From Nocardioides halotolerans DSM 19273 (GTDB taxonomy: Bacteria; Actinomycetota; Actinomycetes; Propionibacteriales; Nocardioidaceae): a stretch of DNA of 64,000 bases. This document shows positions 1 to 7,959 of the stretch, piece by piece (position 1 is the first letter of the stretch; the number at the start of each line of letters is the position of its first letter). Both the position numbers and the translations under genes were made by a program. The DNA is taken from NCBI RefSeq assembly GCF_000422805.1, contig NZ_AUGT01000009.1, positions 320,727 through 384,726 on the forward strand, written 5' to 3'. A model generated the notes under the pieces. That model was not told the DNA's origin. It saw only the letters and a program-made list of their open reading frames with translations, and did not search any database.

Positions 1-2
1 TC

Positions 3-350
3 ACCGGCGGCGTCGACGGCGACGGCCGGATCGTGGTCTCGACCTACCCCGACCGCGCCAAGACCACGAACCTGCGCCGCGACCAGCGCGCCAGCGTGCT
101 CGTGCTCTCCGAGGAGTGGAACGACGCCTGGGTGCAGGTCGACGGCAGCGCCGAGGTGCTGGACATGCCGAGCCAGGAGGCGGAGGACGGCCTGGTGGAG
201 TACTTCCGCTGCATCTCCGGCGAGCACCCCGACTGGGAAGAGTACCGCCAGGCCATGCGGAAGCAGGGCAAGTCGCTGCTCCGGATCACCCCGGAGCGGT
301 GGGGGCCGGTCGCGATCGGCGGCTTCCCGCCCGACCGGGCACCCGACTGA
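3..350 (+). CDS. PPOX-class F420/FMN-dependent enzyme, C-terminal part (5' truncated)
   Basis: The reading frame is open from the window edge, so the start lies outside; 115 codons are visible, ending in TGA. The visible part (GRIVVSTYPDRAKTTNLRRD, then SVLVLSEEWNDAWVQVDGSA and GKSLLRITPERW near the end) matches the pyridoxamine-5'-phosphate-oxidase-like split barrel. In this family the 'R-K-x-x-N-L-R-R' strand and the 'WVQVDGSAEV' strand form the flavin or F420 binding edge. Members reduce or oxidise small substrates with F420 or FMN, or bind haem; the substrate cannot be told here. The family call is fairly safe, the cofactor is not. Confidence 0.75.
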   Translation, partial: TGGVDGDGRIVVSTYPDRAKTTNLRRDQRASVLVLSEEWNDAWVQVDGSAEVLDMPSQEAEDGLVEYFRCISGEHPDWEEYRQAMRKQGKSLLRITPERWGPVAIGGFPPDRAPD

Positions 351-388
351 CCGCTGTCCACCCCGCGCCGACGGCCTAGGACACGGCC

Positions 389-394
389 TAGGCT
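389..394 (+). promoter_or_regulatory. Leaderless -10 element (TAGGCT) of the SARP regulator gene
   Basis: TAGGCT lies 7 bases before the GTG at 402, so transcription would begin at the start codon. No Shine-Dalgarno sequence is present. The string CGGCCTAGG occurs twice in tandem just upstream (372-380 and 384-392), which could serve a regulator or be chance. The same hexamer and spacing recur at 16082 and 44138. Confidence 0.55.
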
Positions 395-401
395 CACCGC
401 C

Positions 402-3296
402 GTGAGGATCCGCCTGCTCGGCCCCGTCGAGCTCGATGTCGAGCTGCCGGGCAAGCGCGAGCGGGCGCTGGTCGCGATGCTGGCCCTGGCCGGCGGTGCA
501 CCGCTGACCCGCGAGGAGCTCGTCGACGGGCTGTGGGGGACGTCCCCACCGGAGGACCCGGAGACGAGTCTCGAGGCTCTGGTCTCCCGCGTGCGCGGCG
601 TGCTGCCCGAGCTGCAGGCCGACGACCGGAGCGTGTCCCTCGAGGTGGCGCGACCGGACGTCGACGCGCTCCTCCTCGCCGACGAGGTTGCCGGAGCGCG
701 CGCGGAGACCGATGCGCACCGGTCGCTGTCGCGGCTCGAGTCGGCGCTGCGGCTGCGGCGCGGCCCGGCGCTCACCGGGCTCCTCGACGTCCCGTTCGCG
801 CCGGTGGCGGCGGCCGGCCTCGAGGACCTGCACCTCGGCGCCGTCGAGGAGCACGTGGCCGCGCAGCTGCGGCTCGGCCGCGCCGCTGAGCAGGTCGTCC
901 GCCTGCGCGGGCTCGTGACCGCCCATCCCACGCGGCAGCACCTCTGGGCGCTCCTCATGACGGCGCTCTACCGCGACTACCGCGCCGAGGAGGCCGTCGC
1001 CGTCTACGCCGAGGCCCGCGCCAGGATCGCCGAGGAGCTCGGTATCGAGCCCAGCGAGGCCCTCCAGAGGCTCGAGGCCGCGATCCTGCGCAACGACCCG
1101 AGCCTCACCGGAGACGCGGTCGCCGAGCAACGGGTGGCCACTCCCCGCGCCGCCGGTCGCATCCCCGCACCGAGGTCTCGCACCTTCGGGCGCGACGAGC
1201 TCGTGCGACGCGTCGAGGGCTGTCTCGGCGAGCCCGGACAGGCCGTCGTGACGCTGACCGGGCTGGGCGGCTCGGGCAAGACCCGCGTGGCCGCCGTCGT
1301 CGCGAGCGCGTTCGAGGCCGCGGGACGACGCGTCGTCTGGGTCGCCCTGGCCGACGAGGCCACACCCGCGGCCCTCCTCAGGGAGATCGCCGGCGGGCTG
1401 GGAGCAGACGTCGACGAGCTGGGACAACTCAGCATCGAGGCCGATGAGCAGCAGGTCCTCGTGGTGCTGGACAACTACGAGTCCCTCGCCAACGGCGCGG
1501 CCGGGCTGCTGGAGCTGGTCGAGGCCTGCCCGCAGGTCGACTTCCTCGTGACCAGCCGGGTGAGCCTGGGCCTCGCGGCCGAGCGGGTGGTGGCGGTGCC
1601 GCCGCTCGCGCTCCCTCCCGCCCACGCGGGCCCGTCCGACGTGGCGGCCTCGCCGGCGGTCCAGCTGTTCGTGGCCACGGCCGAGCGTGCCGCGCCGGGC
1701 TTCGAGCTCCTGGGTCACGAGGAGGACGTGGCGGCGCTCTGCCAGATCCTGGACGGCGTCCCCCTGGCCCTCGAGCTCGCCGCCGCCCGGGTGCGGACGC
1801 TCGGCCTGACCGGCGTCCTGACGGGGCTGCGCCGCAACCTCGACCTGCTGCGCACCACTGCTGCCGACGTGCCCGAACGACAGCGCGCGCTCGTCACCAC
1901 GATCGAGTGGAGCCTGGGGCGGCTGTCCGAGGCCGAGCGCCGCCTCGCCGTCCGGCTGGCGGTCTTCGAGGACGCCTTCACCCTCGAGTCGGCCGAGGCG
2001 GTGAGCGACGACCTGCCCGACGTCGTCGAGGGAGTCAGCACGCTGATGGAGACCGGCCTCCTGCGCGCGACCGGGTCGCGGATCGAGATCAGCTACGCGC
2101 TGCCTCGCACGGTGCGGGCCCACCTGCTGCCCGACTTCGAGGCATCACCCGACGCGTTGTCCGTGCGCCAGCGCCTGGCCGACCACCTCCTCGCCCAGCT
2201 CACCGCCTGGCGCGAGCAGCTCGACCGCGCCGAGGGCGACCTCGCCCGGGCCCGCTTCGACGACGAGGTGCGCGACATCGACGCGACCGTGGACTGGCTG
2301 CTGTCGGTCGGCCGGATCCGGCCGGCGGTCGACATCACCCTGCTCGCCACGCCCTTCTGGATCACGGCCGGCAGGTTGCAGGAGGCGCTGGCCCGGGCGC
2401 AGGTGGTGCTCGGGTACGTCGCCGCCGAGAGCCACGAGGCCGCGCGCCTGAACGTGACGGTCGGCCGGCTCGCCTACCACCTGACCGACGTCCCGGTCGC
2501 CACCCGCCACCTCGAGGCGGGCGTCCGGCTGGCCGAGCGGTACGCCGACGAGCCGACCCTGGCGGAGGCCCGCTGCTACCTCGGCGGCACCCTCTTCATC
2601 GGCGGCGACCACCGACGCGGGACGGCGCTGATGACCCGGTCGGTGGAGGCGTCCGACCGGCTCGGCCTCTACCCGCTGGTCGTCGAAGCCCTTGCCCTCA
2701 AGGCGCTCAGCCACCTGCACGCGGGGGAGCTGGACGAGGAGCGGATGACCCACGAGCGCCGGCTGCTCCTCACCCGCGAGCACGGCGACGTCTACCGCAC
2801 GGCCGACACCTACAACACGCTGGCCGAGATCGCGCTCGACGACGGCGACCCCCGCAAGGCGGCGACGTACGCCGGCGAGTGCGTCACGCTGGCCGAGGGC
2901 CGTCTCCCGCTGGTCATGCGCGACGCGACCATCACCCTCGCGCGGGCCACGGCCGGACAGGGCGATGTCGACGGGGCCCGGCGGATCCTGGGCGAGGCGG
3001 TCCGGGAGAGCTACCGCATCGGGCAGACCCTGGCGATCGCGCAGTGCGCACGGCTGGGTGGTGTCCTGGCGTTCGGGGAGGACGACGCCGACCTCGCGCT
3101 GCGGCTGTTCGCCGCGGCGCAGACGCTGGCGCCGTCGCCACGCGGCACCGACGAGCCGGTGGAGGCCGACTTCGCGGCGGCCCTGGGCGAGGCACGCGCC
3201 GCCCTGGCCGACCGGGCGAAGGAGTCCTGGGAGCTCGGCGCCAGCATGCCTCTGGTCGAGCTGCGGGAGCGGCTCGAGCGGCTGGTCAGCGGTTGA
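402..3296 (+). CDS. AfsR/SARP-type transcriptional regulator with BTAD, STAND ATPase and TPR-like region
   Basis: This 964-residue protein starts at a GTG that follows a leaderless -10. The N terminus (about residues 1-90) is the winged-helix DNA-binding domain of SARP regulators (KRERALVAMLALAGG, LTREELVDGLWG). A bacterial transcriptional activator domain follows (about 95-235; LGIEPSEALQRLEAAILR is its usual end). A STAND/NB-ARC NTPase module carries a P-loop (GLGGSGKT, about 286-293) and a Walker B-like strand (VLVVLDN, about 351). The last 400 residues are helical repeats resembling TPRs. Such proteins activate secondary-metabolite or stress genes in response to ligand or phosphorylation. 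No biosynthetic cluster lies nearby, so the target is unknown. Its 3' end overlaps the convergent next gene by 11 bases. Confidence 0.88.
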   Translation: MRIRLLGPVELDVELPGKRERALVAMLALAGGAPLTREELVDGLWGTSPPEDPETSLEALVSRVRGVLPELQADDRSVSLEVARPDVDALLLADEVAGARAETDAHRSLSRLESALRLRRGPALTGLLDVPFAPVAAAGLEDLHLGAVEEHVAAQLRLGRAAEQVVRLRGLVTAHPTRQHLWALLMTALYRDYRAEEAVAVYAEARARIAEELGIEPSEALQRLEAAILRNDPSLTGDAVAEQRVATPRAAGRIPAPRSRTFGRDELVRRVEGCLGEPGQAVVTLTGLGGSGKTRVAAVVASAFEAAGRRVVWVALADEATPAALLREIAGGLGADVDELGQLSIEADEQQVLVVLDNYESLANGAAGLLELVEACPQVDFLVTSRVSLGLAAERVVAVPPLALPPAHAGPSDVAASPAVQLFVATAERAAPGFELLGHEEDVAALCQILDGVPLALELAAARVRTLGLTGVLTGLRRNLDLLRTTAADVPERQRALVTTIEWSLGRLSEAERRLAVRLAVFEDAFTLESAEAVSDDLPDVVEGVSTLMETGLLRATGSRIEISYALPRTVRAHLLPDFEASPDALSVRQRLADHLLAQLTAWREQLDRAEGDLARARFDDEVRDIDATVDWLLSVGRIRPAVDITLLATPFWITAGRLQEALARAQVVLGYVAAESHEAARLNVTVGRLAYHLTDVPVATRHLEAGVRLAERYADEPTLAEARCYLGGTLFIGGDHRRGTALMTRSVEASDRLGLYPLVVEALALKALSHLHAGELDEERMTHERRLLLTREHGDVYRTADTYNTLAEIALDDGDPRKAATYAGECVTLAEGRLPLVMRDATITLARATAGQGDVDGARRILGEAVRESYRIGQTLAIAQCARLGGVLAFGEDDADLALRLFAAAQTLAPSPRGTDEPVEADFAAALGEARAALADRAKESWELGASMPLVELRERLERLVSG

Positions 3297-4227
3297 CCGA
3301 CCCCGACCTCAGCTGACGCTCGGTGTCCGCCAGCAACCTGCGCCACCCCGTCTGGAACAGGTCGCGCGCCTTCGGGTCGGCCGTCCACGCGAGCTCACCG
3401 GCGGGTTGCATCGGGTCGAAGGTCTGCAGGATCTCGGGTCGCGGCGGGACGGCTCCGCTGAGCGCCTCGAGGAAGGCCGAGAGCAGCCGCACCCGCTGCC
3501 GCAGGCTGGTCAGCAGCGGGAGCGGGTCGTGGGCGTCGTCGGTCAGCCGCGCGGCCAGCACCATGAGGTCCTTGCGGAGCTCGGCGATCGCGATCAGCAC
3601 CTGCGTCCCGTTGCGGGAGGTGTTGATGACCGGGCTCCAGTCGCGGATCGCCGTCAGCAGGCGGCGGATGCACTGGTCGACGAGGTCGACCCGCCACGCC
3701 GGGTCGGGAGTGGCCGGGAGCCGCGCCGCCCAGCCGCGCGGGTCGTCGTCAGCAGGCCTGCCGTCGCGGGCGACCAGCCGCTCCGGGTGCTGCCGGAGCC
3801 AGCGGAGCGGCCGGCCGGTCGAGGAGTAGTCGGTCCAGCCCGACGCCCGGGGGTCCTCGGCCCCGCAGACCAGGCCGAGTGCGACGTCGACGTCCACCAG
3901 CTTGTCCACGATGCCGCCCACGCCGGCGGCGGTGAGGCTCGCGTCGAGGCGGTCCTGGATGCGCAGCTCGCGATCCTCGTAGACGAGGTAGGCGACCCCG
4001 AGGAGGAGGACCGAGCTGAGGACGCTGGTCACGACGCCGTGGTCGGCCCAGAAGCCGGTCGGGAACGGCCAGTCGGTCACCAGCTGGACGAGGAGCGCTG
4101 CCCCGCACGCCGCGGCGAGCACGGCGGGCCACGGGCGGGGCAGGCGGCGTTCCTTGACCAGGAACCCGATGGCGGCGAAGGCGAACGCCGCCACGACGAC
4201 GACCACGGTGGTCAGCAAGCCGTCCAT
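3286..4227 (-). CDS. Membrane protein with three N-terminal helices, partner of the RelA/SpoT-type gene
   Basis: The 313-residue protein has three predicted membrane segments (about residues 4-24, 36-52 and 64-82). A cytosolic helical domain of about 230 residues follows, with a conserved-looking stretch DQCIRRLLTAIRDWSPVINT. It matches no family I recognise. The ATG shares its A with the TGA of the upstream synthetase gene (TGATG), so the two are translationally coupled. The layout of a small membrane bundle plus a soluble sensor-like part beside a nucleotide synthetase suggests a membrane effector or target of that nucleotide; this is inference only. It is the last gene of a three-gene minus-strand operon. 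Confidence 0.75.
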   Translation of the reverse strand: MDGLLTTVVVVVAAFAFAAIGFLVKERRLPRPWPAVLAAACGAALLVQLVTDWPFPTGFWADHGVVTSVLSSVLLLGVAYLVYEDRELRIQDRLDASLTAAGVGGIVDKLVDVDVALGLVCGAEDPRASGWTDYSSTGRPLRWLRQHPERLVARDGRPADDDPRGWAARLPATPDPAWRVDLVDQCIRRLLTAIRDWSPVINTSRNGTQVLIAIAELRKDLMVLAARLTDDAHDPLPLLTSLRQRVRLLSAFLEALSGAVPPRPEILQTFDPMQPAGELAWTADPKARDLFQTGWRRLLADTERQLRSGSVNR

Positions 4228-5264
4228 CAGCGATCCTCCGGGTCGAGCCGGGCGAGCAGGTCGTCGCGCTCGGCCCGGTGCGCCGACAGCGCGGGCTCGG
4301 AGACCGCGGCTCCGGTCCGGCGCGCCAGGTAGTCCTCGTCGAGGGCGAGCCGCAGCAGCACGTCGAGGAGGTACGGCGGGCTGGCCCAGGGCTCGGTGGC
4401 GCGCACGGCCGCGGCCACCGCCTCGGCGCGCCCGGCCCAGTCACCGAGCTCGGAGCGCACGGCGTCCTCGTCGGCCAGGCCGAGCTGCCCGAGCACCGAC
4501 TCGACCTCGTCGAGCCAGGCGCGGTGGGTCGACCCGCTGCCGGGGAACAGCTGCGTGACCAACGCGGCGGCGGGATGCTCCGCGCCGTCGGTGCCCGCGT
4601 CGTCCGGAGGCTCGTCGGGGTAGGCCTCGCCGTGGTCGTGACGGACGAGGATGAACTCGCGCTCGGCCAGCTCGAGCAGACCGGCGAGCGCGATCAGCCG
4701 ACGCCGGATGGCCGGGCCCGGTGGCCGCTCGGTCTTGTACATGAGGTCGTGCTGGAGGCTGGCCCACGCGTGCTGCAGGATCGTCCGAGCCTGGATCTCG
4801 AAGACGGGATCGCCCAGGCCGTGGAAGTCGAGGTCGGCGAGGGTGTCCGGGCGCAGTCGCACCAGCAGGTGGGTGCTCTGGTAGCCGGGCACGTCCTCGG
4901 CGGTGCCCTCGCGCAGGTCCGACTTCTCCACGACGACGAACAGGTCCTCCAGCAGCCGGGTCATCGCCGCCAGCTCGGTCCGCAGCGGCACGAGGGCTCG
5001 CACCCCGAGCAGGTCGGTGATCTCCGCACGCGGGTCGGCGTACTTGAAGGTGCCGTCGTCGCGCAGCCGCACCGCCTTCGCGACCAGGCTCTCGGGGCTC
5101 TTGACCCGGCTCTCGACCTTGACGCTCTCGTTGCCGGCGTCGCGCAGGGCGCGGCGCACCATCCGGGTGACCAGGCTCTCGGTCCGCAGGTACCGGTGGC
5201 GGGCGTCGGCGTACCACGCCGCGACCTCGGCCCGGCGATCGGCGATCTGCTGGTCAGTGACCAC
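4227..5264 (-). CDS. RelA/SpoT-domain (p)ppGpp-type nucleotide synthetase, single-domain
   Basis: This 345-residue protein has a RelA/SpoT synthetase fold without the HD hydrolase or the TGS/ACT domains of long Rel. Visible motifs are ESRVKSPESLVAK (51-63, ATP-binding R and K), TDLLGVRALVP (83-93, with the metal-binding Asp), GYQSTH (127-132), and FEIQARTILQHAWASLQHDL (155-174). The catalytic Glu of the E-x-Q motif is intact, so it should be active. The C-terminal 160 residues are helical and unassigned. It could make (p)ppGpp, pApp or another alarmone, or act as a toxSAS-type toxin modifying tRNA. It overlaps the upstream gene by 11 bases and the downstream gene by one, so all three are probably made together. 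Confidence 0.85.
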   Translation of the reverse strand: MVTDQQIADRRAEVAAWYADARHRYLRTESLVTRMVRRALRDAGNESVKVESRVKSPESLVAKAVRLRDDGTFKYADPRAEITDLLGVRALVPLRTELAAMTRLLEDLFVVVEKSDLREGTAEDVPGYQSTHLLVRLRPDTLADLDFHGLGDPVFEIQARTILQHAWASLQHDLMYKTERPPGPAIRRRLIALAGLLELAEREFILVRHDHGEAYPDEPPDDAGTDGAEHPAAALVTQLFPGSGSTHRAWLDEVESVLGQLGLADEDAVRSELGDWAGRAEAVAAAVRATEPWASPPYLLDVLLRLALDEDYLARRTGAAVSEPALSAHRAERDDLLARLDPEDR

Positions 5265-5745
5265 CGTCGTCAGCCTCCCCGGCGTCCGTGTCGGCCAGGT
5301 CGCTCGTCAGCTCGGCCGCGCGGAGCCGGCCCAGCGGGACGTAGCGCTGGAACACCGTCCACGCCGACCGGCCCTCGTGGCGGATCGCACCGATCGTCTC
5401 GGTGGCGGGGTCGCGTGGAGCGGAGAGGACGACGACCTGGACGGTGCCGGACATGCCCTCGTGCAGGCCCGCCGCCATCGCCTTCCCGACCCGCCGCTCG
5501 ACCGGGTCGGCCGAGAGGGCCAGCGCCGCGGCGTGCTCGTCGTCGAGGTCGATCTGAGGCACGGTGTGCTCGATCCTCGCCACCAGCGGATGGATCGTCC
5601 GGGCGCTGTAGAAGCCGAGCCGGGTCGCGTCGCGGAACCGCCGGTTGGCCTGGCAGATGTAGCTCCCCGTGGCCTGGTAGAACGGCCAGGCGCTCGAGGC
5701 CGCGACGACGCACACCTCGGCGTCGTCCACGGGCTCCCTCGTCAT
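5254..5745 (-). CDS. Unknown protein, first gene of the RelA-type operon
   Basis: I chose the ATG at 5745, giving 163 residues, because AGGAG lies about 5 bases before it; a start 40 codons further upstream would add a non-conserved Pro/Arg-rich tail. The protein begins MTREPVDDAEVCVVAASSAW and contains YICQANRRFRDATRLGFYSA and VERRVGKAMAAGLHEGMSGT. It looks soluble and alpha/beta, with no signal peptide. I do not recognise the family. Its 3' end overlaps the synthetase gene by 11 bases, which implies joint function, for example as antitoxin, regulator or sensor of the synthetase. Confidence 0.65.
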   Translation of the reverse strand: MTREPVDDAEVCVVAASSAWPFYQATGSYICQANRRFRDATRLGFYSARTIHPLVARIEHTVPQIDLDDEHAAALALSADPVERRVGKAMAAGLHEGMSGTVQVVVLSAPRDPATETIGAIRHEGRSAWTVFQRYVPLGRLRAAELTSDLADTDAGEADDGGH

Positions 5746-5858
5746 CCCCGCTCCTGGTCGTCCCGGCATGGCTCGACCGGGCCATCTTGGCGGTGAAGGC
5801 TGTTGCCAGGACGGCTGGCGATCTATGGTCCGCAGAGAGAACCACGGGAGGGGGGCAG

Positions 5859-7949
5859 ATGTCACTGCGTGTCACCTACGCCGGCGCGCTGGCGGCCTTC
5901 GCGCTCGCCCTGTCGGCCCTCGGCGCGGCGGGCGCTGCCGCAGGATCCGCCGCAGAGGCGCAGGCCGACGATCTCCCCTCGCTGTGCACCGACCCCGGCC
6001 GCCCGGCGAACGTCTACACCTGGGTCGGCGGAGGGGCCGACCACAACTGGAGCACTGCCGCCAACTGGGTTGCCGGGACGACCGGGGTGCACGAGGTGCC
6101 CAACGACTACACGCCGACCTCGCCGCCGCACCCCTACGACCCCACCAACGGCATCGACACCGCCGTCACGATCGTGTGCATCGACGCCAACGACTCGGTG
6201 GTCATCACCGACGAGACCTTCGGCCACGCTTACGTCTGGCTCCAGGAGATCTACGTCAGCGGAGCCTTCACCATCACGCTGAAGGACAACAACACGGCAC
6301 TGTTCGTCGACGGCAAGACGCGCAACTCCACCCTGGGTCCGGCCACGGTGGTGGACCTGCGTGGTCAGCTCGGCGGGCGCGGCACGATCGAGAGCTCAGG
6401 GTCCATCACCGCCACGTCGAAGCCCGGGTTCCCGGTCCAGCTCACCACCAAGCGGATCGTGAGCACGGTCGACGAGCAGGCATTCACCGATGCGGGCCGG
6501 CTGGTGGTCGAGGCCGGCGGGTCGCTCGCCCTCGCGCAGAAGGGCGTCGGGCTCGCCTACAACTACCAGCTCGACATCGGCGGCACCGTCACGATCCGCG
6601 CGAACCCGACCGCAGACCCGGCGACGACGCCCTACCTGGCCGCCAGCGACGGCTCGCAGGTCAACGTCCTGGCCGGCGGCAAGCTCACCTTCGCCGGCAA
6701 CGGCGGTCTGTATCGCGGCAAGATCCTGTCGGGGAAGACGCTGGCACCGCTGCGCAACTCGGGGACCCTCGAGAAGACCGGCGCCGGCACCGTCAGCGTG
6801 GTCGGGGTCGACTACCAGCCGCAGCCCGGTGGCGTCGTCAACGTCGTTGCGGGAGACCTCCGGCTGCCGGACGGCGACACCAGCGCCCCGCGCATGGCCG
6901 ACCAGGTCGGCAGCGGGCAGACCTTCGGGACCGGCGCCTGCGCCGCTGCGGAGATCCCCGCCGACACGGGCGCGAGCTGCGCGCCGGCGCTCACCGCGAG
7001 CGACCCGCGCAGCGTCGCGCTGACCGCGCCGTCCGACGGCGCCGCGACCAACGTCGTGCTCGACGAGGACGCGGCCGGGTCGATGCCCTTCACCGGCCTC
7101 TCGGGGCATGTCGTCCTCGCTGGCGCCGACGCCGCGACGGTGGACAGAGACACGCCGCTGACCGTGACCCTGCGCTACCAGGCCTCCGACGTCGCGCACC
7201 TGCCGCTCTCGTCGCTCCGGATGCTGTGGGTCGCCGAGGGCTCCGACGTGTGGCAGGTGCTGGCCGACTGCGCGGTCCCGGGGCGGGTGCCGATCGGGCG
7301 GCCGGCGTGCTTCGACCGAGCGGCCAGCGCCCAGCTGCCGGGCGGGGACATCACCGTGGTGGTCCACGTGGGCGTCGGAGGCGACAGCCGGCACATCATC
7401 AGCCGCGTCGGCGACCCGGTCGACGCCGCGGGGGCCATGGGCACCGCCCAGGTCGGCCGGACGCTGGACGCACACGGGGTGAGCTTCGCGCCGCTGCCGC
7501 CCAACGCCGCGCCCACGAGCGTCGCCTACCAGTGGTCGGTCGACGGCGTACCACTCACCGGGAGCGGTCCCGACGGGTCGCTGCTCGCGCTCGGCCCCGG
7601 CCTGGCGGGCAGGACGGTGATCCTCGACGTGTACGCCAGCCACCCCGACTGGGGCACCGGCCTCTTCTCGTTCTCAGCGGGGCCGGTCGCCCCCGGCGCC
7701 CTGGTCTGCTCTCGGCCGACCCTCGCCAAGAGGGCCAGGAAGGTGACCGCCGCCGCCGGCTCGTGCACCGTCGCCACCACCGTCGCCTACCAGTGGTACG
7801 CGAAGGGCAAGCCGATCCGCGGCGCGACCGGCAAGAAGCTCAAGGTGACGAGCAAGATCCGCGGCAAGAAGGTGTACGTCCGGGTCACCCACACCAGTCC
7901 GGGCTACGCGCAGGACGTCCAGACGTCGCGGAGGGTGAAGGTCACGTAG
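5859..7949 (+). CDS. Large secreted protein with pectate-lyase-like start and C-terminal Ig-like repeats
   Basis: The ATG at 5859 has a strong GGAGGGGGG ribosome site. The first 36 residues are a Sec signal peptide ending near AEAQA. The mature protein opens with WVGGGADHNWSTAANW, the motif that begins many bacterial beta-solenoid surface proteins. A Gly/Thr/Val-rich repeat region of about 400 residues follows, consistent with a beta-solenoid. The last 150 residues hold two Ig-like modules (VAYQWSVDGVPL and VAYQWYAKGKPI, each followed by G-G/T-V-x-V strands). There is no sortase signal or lipobox. An extracellular adhesive or structural role is likely; an enzyme is not supported. Its TAG stop is also part of the next gene's -10. 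Confidence 0.8.
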   Translation: MSLRVTYAGALAAFALALSALGAAGAAAGSAAEAQADDLPSLCTDPGRPANVYTWVGGGADHNWSTAANWVAGTTGVHEVPNDYTPTSPPHPYDPTNGIDTAVTIVCIDANDSVVITDETFGHAYVWLQEIYVSGAFTITLKDNNTALFVDGKTRNSTLGPATVVDLRGQLGGRGTIESSGSITATSKPGFPVQLTTKRIVSTVDEQAFTDAGRLVVEAGGSLALAQKGVGLAYNYQLDIGGTVTIRANPTADPATTPYLAASDGSQVNVLAGGKLTFAGNGGLYRGKILSGKTLAPLRNSGTLEKTGAGTVSVVGVDYQPQPGGVVNVVAGDLRLPDGDTSAPRMADQVGSGQTFGTGACAAAEIPADTGASCAPALTASDPRSVALTAPSDGAATNVVLDEDAAGSMPFTGLSGHVVLAGADAATVDRDTPLTVTLRYQASDVAHLPLSSLRMLWVAEGSDVWQVLADCAVPGRVPIGRPACFDRAASAQLPGGDITVVVHVGVGGDSRHIISRVGDPVDAAGAMGTAQVGRTLDAHGVSFAPLPPNAAPTSVAYQWSVDGVPLTGSGPDGSLLALGPGLAGRTVILDVYASHPDWGTGLFSFSAGPVAPGALVCSRPTLAKRARKVTAAAGSCTVATTVAYQWYAKGKPIRGATGKKLKVTSKIRGKKVYVRVTHTSPGYAQDVQTSRRVKVT

Positions 7950-7952
7950 CGT
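7947..7952 (+). promoter_or_regulatory. Leaderless -10 element (TAGCGT) overlapping an upstream stop codon
   Basis: TAGCGT begins with the TAG stop codon of the secreted-protein gene and lies 7 bases before the GTG at 7960. The same three bases therefore end one gene and anchor the next gene's promoter. Confidence 0.55.
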
Positions 7953-7959
7953 CGTCCTC

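Noticed and set aside
4278..5858. In-frame 5' extension of the secreted-protein gene across the RelA-type genes
   Set aside because: It is antisense to well-supported genes; the real start at 5859 has a strong ribosome site and a signal peptide.
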